From Sphingomicrobium sediminis (GTDB taxonomy: Bacteria; Pseudomonadota; Alphaproteobacteria; Sphingomonadales; Sphingomonadaceae): 64,000 nucleotides of DNA. The first letter of the stretch is position 1, and each line of letters opens with the position of its first letter. The DNA is taken from positions 1,798,001 to 1,862,000 of the forward strand of contig NZ_JAMSHT010000001.1 in NCBI RefSeq assembly GCF_023805295.1, in the 5' to 3' direction. This document shows positions 27,950 through 37,274 of the stretch, piece by piece. The notes below the pieces were generated by a model. The model searched no databases and was not told where the DNA came from. It worked only from the letters and a program-made list of their open reading frames with translations. The position numbers were made by a program, and so were the translations under genes.

Positions 27950-29122
27950 ATGAGTAGTTGGCTTTCCAAATCGGTGATCGTGAGCGCCATTCTTGCCGCG
28001 TCGACGGCAGGTGCTGCAGTGCAGACCGAGCGCATGGCGGAGCCGCAGGCGACCGCGACCCCGGTCGATCAGCCGGTCAGCAACGGCACGATTGCAGCCG
28101 ATCGCGGTACCCGCGAGGCGCAGGAGCGCGACTTCCGCATCGTCCTGCCCGAAGCCGCCCCTGCACAGCCCGCCCATGTCGCCGAACTCAACGAGCAGAT
28201 CCTCGATCGCGTCCGCCAGTTCAATGGCATCAGCGGCATCGCCATTCGCGCCGTCGACGAAGGGTGGGAAGCCGGCTGGCAGGAAGATCGGCTCATGCCG
28301 CAGCAGTCGGTCAGCAAATTGTGGGTCAGCCTGACCGTCATGGACCAGGTCGACCGCGGCGAAATTCAGCTCGGCCAGACGCTGAGCTTCGATCGCAACG
28401 ACGTCACGCTCTGGTCGCGCAGCACGGCGAGCAAGATCCTCGCCGGCGGCTATCGTCGCAGCGTGGAAAATTTGATGTTCGATGCGCTGACGCGGTCGGA
28501 CAATCACGCCAATGACAAATTGCTGCGCCTCGTCGGCGGACCCGATGCCGTGCGTGCGACGATCCGCGACAAGGGGCTCGGTCCCATTCGCTTCGGCGAT
28601 GGCGAGCGCATCATGCAGGCACAGGTTGCCGGGCTCACCTGGCGCCAGAGCTACGCCTATAATAATGGCTTCAACCGCGCCCGCGCCGCGCTGCCGACCA
28701 GCGAACGCCGCGCCGCCTTCCAGAAATATATCGACGATCCCTATGACGGCGCCGCCGCCAGCGCGATCGCCCGCACGCTTGCCCGCCTCGAGAAAGGCGA
28801 GCTGCTGACCCCGCAATCGACGGCCAAGATGCTGACGACCATGGGCCTTGCCCGCACCGGCCGCAGCCGCGTGACCGCGGGCCTCGCCCGCGGGTGGGAC
28901 TGGGCGCACAAGACGGGTACCGGCCAGGTGTTTCAGGGCACGGTGGCCGGCGTCAACGATGTCGGCATCCTCACGGCGCCCGATGGCACCACCTATGCCA
29001 TGGCGATCCTGACGGTCTCGGCCGATGGCCAGCCGGGTGCGCAGCGCCTGATGCAGGACATCACTCGCATGGTGATCGCGCATCATGATCGCTACGGCCG
29101 GAACCGCAGCGATGCTGTCTGA
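27950..29122 (+). CDS. Secreted class A beta-lactamase/D,D-peptidase-like serine hydrolase
   Basis: 390 residues from ATG 27950; the adjacent GTG at 27947 is better spaced from AGGGGA and could be used. A signal peptide (VIVSAILAASTAGAA) directs export. The three active-site motifs are present: SVSK (Ser120, Lys123), SDN (183-185) and KTG (321-323). I do not see the ExxLN omega-loop that deacylates penicillins in true class A enzymes, so a penicillin-binding or peptidase role is more likely than resistance. It stands alone after a 95-base gap and slightly overlaps the downstream dioxygenase gene. Confidence 0.85.
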   Translation: MSSWLSKSVIVSAILAASTAGAAVQTERMAEPQATATPVDQPVSNGTIAADRGTREAQERDFRIVLPEAAPAQPAHVAELNEQILDRVRQFNGISGIAIRAVDEGWEAGWQEDRLMPQQSVSKLWVSLTVMDQVDRGEIQLGQTLSFDRNDVTLWSRSTASKILAGGYRRSVENLMFDALTRSDNHANDKLLRLVGGPDAVRATIRDKGLGPIRFGDGERIMQAQVAGLTWRQSYAYNNGFNRARAALPTSERRAAFQKYIDDPYDGAAASAIARTLARLEKGELLTPQSTAKMLTTMGLARTGRSRVTAGLARGWDWAHKTGTGQVFQGTVAGVNDVGILTAPDGTTYAMAILTVSADGQPGAQRLMQDITRMVIAHHDRYGRNRSDAV

Positions 29123-29735
29123 GGTCGGGCAGCGCCTCGCCGATACTGACGGCGTCCAGCGCGTCCCCACGCCCAAAGCCGAAATCTTCGTCATCCGCGA
29201 CTTCCTCGATGGTGAGGAATGCGCCGAGATTTGCGCGCTGATCGACGAGAAGCGTCGCCCCTCGACGATCGCGAATGACAGCGGCGATGCCCTCTACCGC
29301 ACCAGCGAGACGTGCGACCTCGACGAGAGCAATGCGCTGGTCGCGACGGTCAACAGGCGACTGTCCGACCTGCTCGGCATCGACGATGTGAAGGGCGAGG
29401 AAATCCAAGGCCAGCGTTACGCGCCCGGCCAGGAGTTCAAACCGCACACCGATACCTTCAATCCGGGCAGCGCGGACTATTATGTCCACACCGCCGACAA
29501 GGGGCAGCGCACCTTTACAGCGATGCTTTTCCTCAACGAGCCGGAGGCGGGCGGCGCGACGCGCTTCAAGACGTTGAACAAGGCCATCCAGCCCGAGACC
29601 GGCAAGCTGCTCGTCTGGAACAATCTCAAGGCCGACGGCCAGCCCAACGAGTTCACGCTTCACCAGGGCATGAAGGTGCGCAAGGGCACCAAATATATCA
29701 TCACCAAATGGTATCGCGAGGCGCGCGGGCGCTAG
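29112..29735 (+). CDS. 2-oxoglutarate/Fe(II) dioxygenase, prolyl 4-hydroxylase type
   Basis: 207 residues from ATG 29112; an ATG at 29085 would give nine more residues. The double-stranded beta-helix carries the facial triad His112-x-Asp114 (FKPHTDTF) and His184 (TLHQG), with Lys194 in place to bind 2-oxoglutarate. RYAPGQEFKPHTDTF and the late KGTKYIITKWYRE are characteristic of P4Hc-family proteins. It probably hydroxylates proline in a protein or peptide; the target is unknown. It overlaps the end of the serine hydrolase by 11 bases. Confidence 0.88.
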   Translation: MLSEVGQRLADTDGVQRVPTPKAEIFVIRDFLDGEECAEICALIDEKRRPSTIANDSGDALYRTSETCDLDESNALVATVNRRLSDLLGIDDVKGEEIQGQRYAPGQEFKPHTDTFNPGSADYYVHTADKGQRTFTAMLFLNEPEAGGATRFKTLNKAIQPETGKLLVWNNLKADGQPNEFTLHQGMKVRKGTKYIITKWYREARGR

Positions 29736-29768
29736 CGCCATGCGACGCGCTTTACTAGGGTCGCGTCC

Positions 29769-30521
29769 ATGGATGCTGCATTCTTCGAAAAATTGGGTGA
29801 CGCCGCGCGCCGCGCGATTGCGGGCGTCGCCGACCTGACGCCCGACAATAAGGAAAAGGTCGCCGGCTTCGATCCCGTGACCGAGGCCGACCGCGCCGCC
29901 GAGCGCGTCATGCGCGACATGATCGAAGCGCACTTCCCCGACCATGGCATCTGGGGCGAGGAATATGGCTGGAGCCGCGAAGGTGCGGACACGCATTGGA
30001 GCCTCGACCCAATCGACGGGACGCGCGCCTTCATCTGCGGCCTTCCGAGCTGGGCCGTGCTTGCGGGTCTGCTACGCGATGGCGAGCATATCGCCGGCAT
30101 GATCGACCTGCCGGCCCTCGGCGAACGTCTGGTCGGGGTCGAGGGACAAGCATTGCGTAACGGCACGCCCATCCGCGTCTCGGGTTGTGTCTCGCTTGTC
30201 GAAGCGCGGATCGCGACGACCGATCCCTATCTGTTCGACGACCATCACAAGCCGCGCTTCGAAACGCTGCGCGACTGTGCGCGACTGACCCGGTTCGGCA
30301 TGGACGCGATGGCCTTCGGACGGGTGGCGACCGGCGATCTCGACCTTGCCACCGACGTCGGCCTCAAGGCCCACGACTATGACGCGCTCGTCGCCGTCGT
30401 GCGCGGTGCGGGCGGGCATGTCGGCAACTGGTCGGGCGGCAGCGACCTTAGCGGCGGCGATGTCATCGCTGCGGCGAGCGAGAAGCTCTACGACGAAGCG
30501 GTGCGCGCGCTCGAACGCTAG
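29769..30521 (+). CDS. hisN: Inositol-monophosphatase-family phosphatase, probable histidinol-phosphatase
   Basis: 250 residues. The Mg-binding motifs of the family are intact: DPVTEADRAAE, GEEYG, WSLDPIDGTRAF and GLKAHDYDALVAVVRGAGG. IMPase-type histidinol-phosphatases (HisN) are the usual solution in alphaproteobacteria. Here the histidine operon begins 1.2 kb away and lacks the HAD-type phosphatase, which supports this substrate. Inositol or other sugar phosphates remain possible. It is convergent with the flavoprotein gene and their stops overlap by 4 bases. Confidence 0.82.
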   Translation: MDAAFFEKLGDAARRAIAGVADLTPDNKEKVAGFDPVTEADRAAERVMRDMIEAHFPDHGIWGEEYGWSREGADTHWSLDPIDGTRAFICGLPSWAVLAGLLRDGEHIAGMIDLPALGERLVGVEGQALRNGTPIRVSGCVSLVEARIATTDPYLFDDHHKPRFETLRDCARLTRFGMDAMAFGRVATGDLDLATDVGLKAHDYDALVAVVRGAGGHVGNWSGGSDLSGGDVIAAASEKLYDEAVRALER

Positions 30522-31690
30522 GCCGCTTCGCCCGCGGCGACCCCGCTCGCCCAAGCCCACTGGAAATTGTAGCCGCCGAGCCAACCGGTGACGTCGACCG
30601 CTTCGCCGATGCAATAGAGGCCCGGCACCTTCTTCGCTTCCATCGTCTTGGACGACAGCTCGTCGGTGGAAATGCCGCCGACCGTGACTTCGGCCTTGGC
30701 AAACCCTTCGCTGCCCGAGGGCACGAAATCCCAAGCCGCCAGCTTCTGCTCGGCGGCGGCCAGCGCCCTGTCGGAATGCGATTGCAGCACGCCGGTCAGC
30801 CCCAATTTCTCGGCCAGCACGTCGGAAAGCCGTTCGGGTAAGCGCTCCGAGAGTGGGCGATGGGCCTGCCTGTTGGAGGCCGTGCGCTTGGCCTCGCGCA
30901 GCCAGCCGTCACGTTCGTGCGGCAGGAAATCGACTGAGACCTTCTCGCCATTGCGCCAATAGCTCGATGCTTGGAGGATGGCGGGACCGGACAGGCCGCG
31001 ATGGGTGAATAGCGCGGCTTCGGCAAAGGCGGGCCCGCGCTCGGCCTTGACCTTCACCGGCGCGGCAACGCCCGACAATTCGCGGAACAGAAGCTGGTCG
31101 CCCGCCAGCGTCAGCGGCACGAGCGCCGGACGCGGTTCGACAATCTTGAGGCCCCAGAACCGCGCGAGGTCATAAGCGAAGCTGGTCGCGCCCAGTTTGG
31201 GGATCGACAGCCCGCCTGTTGCCAGCACGAGCGAACCCGCAGCGACCTTTCGCGTGCCGATGGTTACGACAAAATCCTCGCCATCCCGTTCGACCGACGC
31301 CGCTTCACCGAACGCGAACGCGACCCCTCCTTCGCGGCATTCGTCCATCAGCATGTCGACGATCTGTTTGGCCGAGCCGTCGCAGAAGAGCTGTCCCAGT
31401 GTCTTTTCGTGCCAGGCAATGCCGTGGCGGTCGACCAGGGCGATGAAGTCGGCGGGGCGATATCGCCGCAACGCAGATTTGGCGAAATGCGGGTTCTGGC
31501 TGAGATAATTGGGGTCGCTGGCGTCGCGATTGGTGAAGTTGCAGCGCCCGCCGCCCGAAATCAGGATCTTCTTGCCCGGCGCCTTGTTGTGATCGACCAG
31601 CAGGACGCAGCGACCACGCTGGCCGGCCGTGAGCGCCGCCATCATGCCGGCGGCACCTGCTCCCATCACGATGACGTCGACGCGCTCCAT
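30518..31690 (-). CDS. HI0933/YhiN-type NAD(P)/FAD-dependent oxidoreductase
   Basis: 390 residues. The N-terminal dinucleotide-binding motif GAGAAGMMAA and the diagnostic GKKILISGGGRCNFTN place it in the HI0933/BaiN flavoprotein family. THRGLSGPAILQASSYW and VTVGGISTDEL are also characteristic. The C-terminal YNFQWAWASGVAAG binds FAD. Substrate unknown in most bacteria. It lies 16 bases downstream of hisIE on the same strand, so it may be transcribed with the his operon by read-through. Confidence 0.9.
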   Translation of the reverse strand: MERVDVIVMGAGAAGMMAALTAGQRGRCVLLVDHNKAPGKKILISGGGRCNFTNRDASDPNYLSQNPHFAKSALRRYRPADFIALVDRHGIAWHEKTLGQLFCDGSAKQIVDMLMDECREGGVAFAFGEAASVERDGEDFVVTIGTRKVAAGSLVLATGGLSIPKLGATSFAYDLARFWGLKIVEPRPALVPLTLAGDQLLFRELSGVAAPVKVKAERGPAFAEAALFTHRGLSGPAILQASSYWRNGEKVSVDFLPHERDGWLREAKRTASNRQAHRPLSERLPERLSDVLAEKLGLTGVLQSHSDRALAAAEQKLAAWDFVPSGSEGFAKAEVTVGGISTDELSSKTMEAKKVPGLYCIGEAVDVTGWLGGYNFQWAWASGVAAGEAA

Positions 31691-31706
31691 GGCTGCAGCG
31701 CCTAGA

Positions 31707-32294
31707 TCAGCCGTGGCGCCGTTTCAATTCGTCCGTGACGTCGCGCAGGGAAAGATTGCTCGCCTTGAGCAGGACCAGCAGGTGATAGAGCAGGTCTGCC
31801 GCCTCGTTCTTGAGCTCTTCCCGGTCGCCCGCCGTGGCTGCCAGCGCCGCCTCGACGCCTTCTTCCCCGACCTTCTGCGCGATCCGCTTCACGCCCTTGT
31901 CCATCAGGCGCGCCGTATAGCTGCTGTCGGGGTCCGCTTCGGCGCGTTCGGCGATCACTGCCTCGAGCGTGGCAAGGAAATGCGGTGCGGTCTCGATCTC
32001 GAAACAGCTGTCAGGCCCCTTGTGGCAGGTTGGACCTTCGGGCTCCGCCAGGATCAGGATGGCGTCATTGTCGCAGTCGTCGTGAATGCTGACGACGTGC
32101 AAGCGATTTCCGCTGGTCTCGCCCTTTACCCAGAGTCGGTTCTTGGAGCGGCTGAAGAAGGTGACGAAACCGCTTTCCCGGGTCGCTTCCAGCGCTTTCT
32201 GGTTCATGTAGCCGAGCATGCGGACACGGCCGCCATCGGCTTCCTGCACGATGGCGGGGACCAGCCCGTCCATCTTGTCCCAGTCGATGTTCAT
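31707..32294 (-). CDS. hisIE: Bifunctional HisIE: PR-AMP cyclohydrolase / PR-ATP pyrophosphatase
   Basis: 195 residues. The HisI domain (1-105) has [16 protein letters not shown], the metal motif DCDNDA at 73-78 and Cys90/Cys97 for zinc. The HisE domain (105-195) has [19 protein letters not shown] and [14 protein letters not shown]. It carries out steps 2 and 3 of histidine synthesis. Most alphaproteobacteria encode hisI and hisE as separate genes, so this fusion is notable. Last gene of the his operon; its ATG overlaps the hisF stop. Confidence 0.95.
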   Translation of the reverse strand: MNIDWDKMDGLVPAIVQEADGGRVRMLGYMNQKALEATRESGFVTFFSRSKNRLWVKGETSGNRLHVVSIHDDCDNDAILILAEPEGPTCHKGPDSCFEIETAPHFLATLEAVIAERAEADPDSSYTARLMDKGVKRIAQKVGEEGVEAALAATAGDREELKNEAADLLYHLLVLLKASNLSLRDVTDELKRRHG

Positions 32295-33058
32295 CGGCGC
32301 ACCTCCAGCCCCTGGCCTTCGAGATAGTCCTTAAGATCGGCAATGGCGATGCGCTTGTCATGGAACACGCTCGCCGCCAGCGCGCCCGAGCAGCCTGCGG
32401 CAAAGGCCTCCTCGAAATGCGCCATCTCGCCGGCACCGCCCGAAGCGATGACGGGAATGTCGACCGCTTCGCACAGCATCGCGAGCTGGGCGATGTCATA
32501 GCCCTTGCGGACGCCATCGCGGTTCATCGCATTGAGGACGATCTCGCCCGCGCCGAGCAATTCCGCGCGCTTGGCCCAGACCATGGTCGAGAGGCCGGCA
32601 TCCTGCGTTTTCTCGGGGCGACCCGTATAGGCCTTCACTTCCCACTGACCGTCTTCGCTTGAGAAGCTGTCGATGCCGAGGACGACGCATTGGCGACCGA
32701 ACGCATCGGCGAGCCGCGCGATGAGGTCGGGATCGCGAATGGCGGGCGTGTTGACGCTGATCTTGTCTGCTCCCGCGCCGAGCACGGCCGCAGCCTTCTC
32801 GACACTGTCGATGCCGCCGGCGACCGAGAAGGGAATGTCGATGACCTTTGCGACCTTGTGCACCCAGTCTACATCGACGCTGCGCCCGTCCGCGCTGGCG
32901 GTAATGTCGTAGAAGACCAGTTCGTCGGCGCCCTCTTCGGCATAGCGAAGCGCATGGTCGACAATGTCGCCGATGATCCGGTGATCTTTGAACTGGACGC
33001 CTTTGACGACCTTGCCGTCGGCGACGTCGAGGCAGGGGATGATCCTAGCCGCGGGCAT
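32291..33058 (-). CDS. hisF: Imidazole glycerol phosphate synthase cyclase subunit
   Basis: 255 residues. [17 protein letters not shown], the catalytic Asp in VFYDITAS, and [17 protein letters not shown] and [10 protein letters not shown] are standard HisF TIM-barrel motifs. With HisH it converts PRFAR and ammonia to imidazole glycerol phosphate and AICAR. The start overlaps the end of hisA by 14 bases and the stop overlaps the hisIE start. Confidence 0.97.
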   Translation of the reverse strand: MPAARIIPCLDVADGKVVKGVQFKDHRIIGDIVDHALRYAEEGADELVFYDITASADGRSVDVDWVHKVAKVIDIPFSVAGGIDSVEKAAAVLGAGADKISVNTPAIRDPDLIARLADAFGRQCVVLGIDSFSSEDGQWEVKAYTGRPEKTQDAGLSTMVWAKRAELLGAGEIVLNAMNRDGVRKGYDIAQLAMLCEAVDIPVIASGGAGEMAHFEEAFAAGCSGALAASVFHDKRIAIADLKDYLEGQGLEVRR

Positions 33059-33767
33059 GGGCGAGCCCTTCCGAGACGGTGAACTTGCCTTCCCAGATCG
33101 CCTTGCCGGTCACCGCCGCAGCAGCGCCCGCTTCGCGCAGCGCGACGAGGTCGTCGAGGCTGGAGACGCCGCCCGAGGCCTGGACCTCGATGTCGGGATA
33201 GCGCGTGGCGAGCGTGCGATAGAGGTCAACATTGGGCCCCTGCATCATGCCATCCTTGGCAATGTCGGTGACGAGCAGGTGCTTCACGCTCGGGAACCGG
33301 CCGAGCACGTCGTCGAGCGTCTCGCCCGAATCTTCGGTCCAGCCATGCTTAGCGACCATCGGCACGCCGTCATTCAAATTGATGTCGAGCGCGAGCGTGA
33401 TATGCTCGGGACCGAAATGGTCGAGCATATTGGCGAAGGCCTCGGGTTCGTTGAGCGCAAGGCTGCCGATGACGACGCGCGCCACGCCGGCTTCGAACAG
33501 CGGCTTGGCATGGGCGGTACCGCGAATGCCGCCGGCGACCTGCAGCGGCAGGATGTCAGCAAGGCCCATGATGAAATCATGCTGCACCGGGCTGCGCGCG
33601 CGGGTCCCGTCGAGATCGACGACATGCGCCATCGCGGCGCCCGCATCGCGGAACGCGGCGAGCGCCTCCGCAGGCGTCTCGCCATAATCGGTGCGGCGAT
33701 CGAAATCTCCCTGGCTCAGGCGAACCGGGCGATTGTCCATCAGGTCGAGGGCGGGCAGCAGCATCAT
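33045..33767 (-). CDS. hisA: ProFAR isomerase
   Basis: 240 residues. The TIM barrel begins [20 protein letters not shown] with the catalytic Asp in [23 protein letters not shown] LQVAGGIRG, and [14 protein letters not shown] with the second catalytic Asp follow. It isomerises the aminoaldose to the aminoketose in step 4 of histidine synthesis. ATG overlaps the hisH stop, and the 3' end overlaps hisF by 14 bases. Confidence 0.96.
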   Translation of the reverse strand: MMLLPALDLMDNRPVRLSQGDFDRRTDYGETPAEALAAFRDAGAAMAHVVDLDGTRARSPVQHDFIMGLADILPLQVAGGIRGTAHAKPLFEAGVARVVIGSLALNEPEAFANMLDHFGPEHITLALDINLNDGVPMVAKHGWTEDSGETLDDVLGRFPSVKHLLVTDIAKDGMMQGPNVDLYRTLATRYPDIEVQASGGVSSLDDLVALREAGAAAAVTGKAIWEGKFTVSEGLAHARG

Positions 33768-34348
33768 GACGAAAGAAAGGCCTTCAGGAATTTGGCGCCG
33801 GGCGCTGAGGAGCGTTCGGGGTGGAATTGCACGCCCCAGAAATTCTTCGAGCGCACGACGACCGGAAATTTGCGGCCATAGGTCGCGCTCGCCGCGTCAT
33901 AGGGCGAGGGCGGGCAGGCAAAACTGTGCGCGAAATAGACATGGTCGCCATTGGTTACGCCGAGCCCGGGGACCACGTCTTCAAGCCGAGTCCAGCCCAT
34001 GTGCGGAACGGGACGATCAGGCGCAGCGAGCAATTTCGAGACCCGGCCCGGCAAGATGCCGAGCAGCGGACGATCGGTCTCTTCGCTTTCCTCGAACAGC
34101 AATTGCATGCCGACGCAAATGCCAAGCGTCGGGCCGCGCCGCGCGCGCACGGCATTGGCGAGACCGGCTTCTTCCAGCCGCTGCATCGCATAGCCGGCAT
34201 GGCCGACGCCCGGCACGATCAGCCGGTCGGCACTGGCGACCACATCAGGGTCTGACGTCTTGGTTGGGGCAGCCCCGGCACGCTCGAACCCCAAGCGCAC
34301 CGATTCCACATTGCCATAGCCAAGGTCGATCAGCGCAAGCGCCGTCAT
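33764..34348 (-). CDS. hisH: Imidazole glycerol phosphate synthase glutaminase subunit
   Basis: 194 residues. The class I glutamine amidotransferase triad is visible: nucleophile Cys in LGICVGMQLLFEES, and His and Glu in GVQFHPERS. VPGVGHAGYAM near residue 50 is the oxyanion region. It feeds ammonia to HisF. Both ends overlap neighbours by 4 bases (hisCB upstream, hisA downstream). Confidence 0.96.
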   Translation of the reverse strand: MTALALIDLGYGNVESVRLGFERAGAAPTKTSDPDVVASADRLIVPGVGHAGYAMQRLEEAGLANAVRARRGPTLGICVGMQLLFEESEETDRPLLGILPGRVSKLLAAPDRPVPHMGWTRLEDVVPGLGVTNGDHVYFAHSFACPPSPYDAASATYGRKFPVVVRSKNFWGVQFHPERSSAPGAKFLKAFLSS

Positions 34349-35982
34349 AGCATCCCCTTGGTCGACGGAATGCCGCCACCGCCGCCGGTCGCGAGACCCT
34401 GGCGAAGCGCGCGGCCGAACGCCTTGAAGCTGGCCTCGACCTTGTGGTGGTCATTCTCGCCATCGACCGTGACATGGATCGCGGCGCGCATGGAATCGGC
34501 AAGGCTGCGGAAAATGTGCGGGGTCATTTCGGTTGGGTAATCACCTAGCTTATCCGACGCAAAATCGCCGTCAAACTTGGCATAGGGACGCCCCGACAGG
34601 TCGACAAGCACCTCGGCCCGGGTTTCGTCCATCGGCAATGCGAAGCCGAACCGTCCGATGCCGGCACGGTCCCCCAGTGCCTGGTCGAGCGCGCTGCCGA
34701 GCGCCAACGCGACATCCTCGATCGTGTGGTGCGGGTCGATATGCGTGTCGCCGGTGCACGACAGGGTCAGCGCGAAACCGCCATGGCTCGCGACCTGGTC
34801 GAGCATGTGATCGAAAAAGCCGATCCCCGTGTCGATGACGCGCTTGGGCTCGGGCGCATCGAGATCCACCTCGATCGCGATCTGCGTTTCCTTGGTATCG
34901 CGGGTAATAGCGGCGCGGCGGCGTGGCTTTTCTGATTCGGAAATGCCGAAGACGGCGAGCATCGCGCGGTTTTCCGCCGGTGTACCGATGGTGATCCGCA
35001 CGCCGCCCGGCGCAGCCTTGGGACGGAAGCGAACCTTCACCGCCGCAGCGGCGAGACGCTTGGCGAGGTCGGCGGGATCGTCGACCTCGATAAAGATGAA
35101 ATTCCCACCTTCGTAGAGCGCCTGCACCTCATCGGCATCGCGCAGCAACGCAGCAAGGCGCTGGCGATCGGCGAGCAGCTGCTCGACCCGCTGGCGGTGG
35201 ACCGGCATGCGTTCGGGCGCGAGCGATTTCATCGCCGCGTCGATCGACGGACCGGGCAGCGGGTAAGGCGGCGACACGCGCGCCATCCAGCCGTTGATGT
35301 CGGGCCCCGCAATTGCGCAACCGATCCGCGCGCCGGCAAGTCCATATGCCTTCGACAACGTGCGCAGGACGACGAGATTCTCGATCGTCCCCGTCTCGCC
35401 AGCCAGGCTCGGCGTGTCGGCGAACTCGCCATAGGCTTCGTCGGCAATGACCAACGTGTCGGGAAGCGCCGCGGCGATCTTGCGGACATCTGCAGGATCG
35501 ACCGGGCTGCCGGTCGGATTGTTGGGCGTGCAGACGAACAGCAATTTGGGCGCGATACCGTCCTTGGCCGCTTCGATCACCGCATCGGCGTCGAAGCGAT
35601 AGGCCGCGTCCATGCGGATGCTGTCGACCCGCGCACCCTGAATGCGGGCGAATTGGGCGTAGGCCGAAAAAGTAGGCTCGATGACGAGGATGCGATCCTC
35701 GCCCGGGCGCAGGAAGGCACGGCAGAGGAGGTCGATCGCATCATCGCTGCCTCGGCTGACCCACAGGCGCGCGTCGTCGACACCATAAAGGTCGGCCATA
35801 CGGCGACGCAACGCGGCAGGCTGCGGCTCGGGATAGCGGTTGATCGTCTTGCCACCGGCAAGCGGTTCGAACGGATTTTCGTTGGCGTCGAGACGGACCG
35901 TGCCGGGCACCGGCGCACCGGCCAGATCGACCGGCGGCAGGCCCTTGAGGTCAGGACGAACGAGGCGGTCTGCGATGCTCAT
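34345..35982 (-). CDS. HisC-HisB fusion: histidinol-phosphate aminotransferase + IGP dehydratase
   Basis: One uninterrupted frame of 545 residues. Residues 1-350 are a HisC fold-type I aminotransferase: RLDANENPFEP, CTPNNPTGSP, DEAYGEF, PLP-Lys211 in LRTLSKAYGLAGARIG and a C-terminal RITIGTP. From about residue 356 a complete imidazoleglycerol-phosphate dehydratase follows (RRAAITRDTKETQI). Its metal ligands are intact: DHML-H392, DPHHTIED (418-423) and ENDHHKVEASF (511-519). The linker is only about ten residues and contains no alternative start codon. The HAD phosphatase half found in gammaproteobacterial HisB is absent. Predicted to catalyse steps 6 and 7 in order of need. It overlaps hisD and hisH by 4 bases each. 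Confidence 0.93.
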   Translation of the reverse strand: MSIADRLVRPDLKGLPPVDLAGAPVPGTVRLDANENPFEPLAGGKTINRYPEPQPAALRRRMADLYGVDDARLWVSRGSDDAIDLLCRAFLRPGEDRILVIEPTFSAYAQFARIQGARVDSIRMDAAYRFDADAVIEAAKDGIAPKLLFVCTPNNPTGSPVDPADVRKIAAALPDTLVIADEAYGEFADTPSLAGETGTIENLVVLRTLSKAYGLAGARIGCAIAGPDINGWMARVSPPYPLPGPSIDAAMKSLAPERMPVHRQRVEQLLADRQRLAALLRDADEVQALYEGGNFIFIEVDDPADLAKRLAAAAVKVRFRPKAAPGGVRITIGTPAENRAMLAVFGISESEKPRRRAAITRDTKETQIAIEVDLDAPEPKRVIDTGIGFFDHMLDQVASHGGFALTLSCTGDTHIDPHHTIEDVALALGSALDQALGDRAGIGRFGFALPMDETRAEVLVDLSGRPYAKFDGDFASDKLGDYPTEMTPHIFRSLADSMRAAIHVTVDGENDHHKVEASFKAFGRALRQGLATGGGGGIPSTKGML

Positions 35983-37274
35983 TCTGCTGCCTCGCTGACC
36001 TTCTCGGCGCGGATTTCGGCAGCGCGGGCATGCGCTTCCAGACCTTCGAGCCGTGCCAGGGCCGCCGCCGCAGGGCCAAGCCGCGCGGCTGCAGCATCGT
36101 CAATTGATTGAACGCTGATCGCTTTCATGAAGGAAAGCGCGGTGATTCCGCCCGTATAGCGCGCCGCACCGTCGGTCGGCAGGACATGGCTCGACCCTGC
36201 AAGATAATCGCCGAAGCTTTCGGCGGCTGCCGGACCAGCAAAGATCGCGCCCGCATTGGTGATACGCTCGGCTAGGCGCAGCGCATCGGCCGTAGGGAGG
36301 GCGATAGAGAGATGCTCGGCGGCATAGGTATTGGCGATCTCGACGGCTTCCTCGAGATTAGCGCAGCGTACGGCGCGCACGGGCGCAAAGTCGCCGCCCA
36401 TGCTCGCCATCTGCGCCTCGACCTCGCGGCCGACCGCACCGATGATCGTGTCATCGGTGGCGACGAGGATGGCCTGCGCGTCTTCGCCATGTTCGGCCTG
36501 GCTCAACAGATCGGCAGCGATCCGTGCGGCATCGCCGCTGGCGTCGGCAATGACCATCAGTTCGCTCGGGCCCGCGGGCAGGTCGATACCGGGCCCGCCA
36601 GGCAGTGCGGCGACCTGCGCCTTGGCCTGCGCAACCCAGGCATTGCCGGGGCCGCAGATGCGGTCGACCGGCTCGATTTCGCCGGCACCGAAGGCGAGGG
36701 CAGCAATCGCCTGCGCGCCGCCAATGGTCCAGATTTCTTCGATGCCGGTAAGCTCTGCTGCCAGCGCGATCGCCGGATCGAGCCCGCCATCGGGGCGCGG
36801 CGGCGTGACGACGACGAGACGCTGCACGCCCGCGGTCAACGCCGGTACAGCCAGCATGAGGAGCGTCGAGAAGAGTGGCGCCTTTCCGCCCGGAATGTAC
36901 AAGCCGGCGCTCGACAGCGGCACCCAGCGCTTTTCGACCGTCAGGCCCGGCACGGTTTCCACCGCGACATTCTCGGGCAGGGTCTCGCGATGGAAACGCG
37001 CAATATTGGCGCGGGCAAGGTCAATCGCGTCCAGGGTTTCGGCATCGAACAGACCACGCGCCTTGTCGGCATAGGGCGCGACGGCGATGCGCTGCGGCGC
37101 TCCGCCATCAATCTGCTCGCAAATTTCGACGAGCGCATCCCAACCCTCGCCGCGGATACGCTCGATAATGTCGGCCACGGCGCCGCGCATCTTGTCGTCG
37201 CCGCGTGTCGCCGGGCGCGCCAGCGCGCGCTTGCGGGTATCCGCGCCCGCCTTGGTCCAATCGGTAACTCTCAT
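35979..37274 (-). CDS. hisD: Histidinol dehydrogenase
   Basis: 431 residues. Signatures include VPLSSAGLYIPGGKAPLFSTLLM, GGAQAIAALAFG, CGPGNAWVAQAK, LPAGPSELMVIAD and the zinc/catalytic QAEHGEDAQAIL and AEHLSI His/Glu residues. It oxidises histidinol to histidine in two NAD-dependent steps. ATG overlaps the hisG stop and the stop overlaps the hisCB start (ATGA both). Confidence 0.97.
   Translation of the reverse strand: MRVTDWTKAGADTRKRALARPATRGDDKMRGAVADIIERIRGEGWDALVEICEQIDGGAPQRIAVAPYADKARGLFDAETLDAIDLARANIARFHRETLPENVAVETVPGLTVEKRWVPLSSAGLYIPGGKAPLFSTLLMLAVPALTAGVQRLVVVTPPRPDGGLDPAIALAAELTGIEEIWTIGGAQAIAALAFGAGEIEPVDRICGPGNAWVAQAKAQVAALPGGPGIDLPAGPSELMVIADASGDAARIAADLLSQAEHGEDAQAILVATDDTIIGAVGREVEAQMASMGGDFAPVRAVRCANLEEAVEIANTYAAEHLSIALPTADALRLAERITNAGAIFAGPAAAESFGDYLAGSSHVLPTDGAARYTGGITALSFMKAISVQSIDDAAAARLGPAAAALARLEGLEAHARAAEIRAEKVSEAAE

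Noticed and set aside
27950..29122. Antibiotic-resistance beta-lactamase
   Set aside because: The deacylation motif is not visible and the context is housekeeping; a penicillin-binding-type role is more likely.
34345..35982. Reading hisC and hisB as two genes
   Set aside because: No stop codon or usable start lies between the domains, and the frame is continuous with normal codon use.
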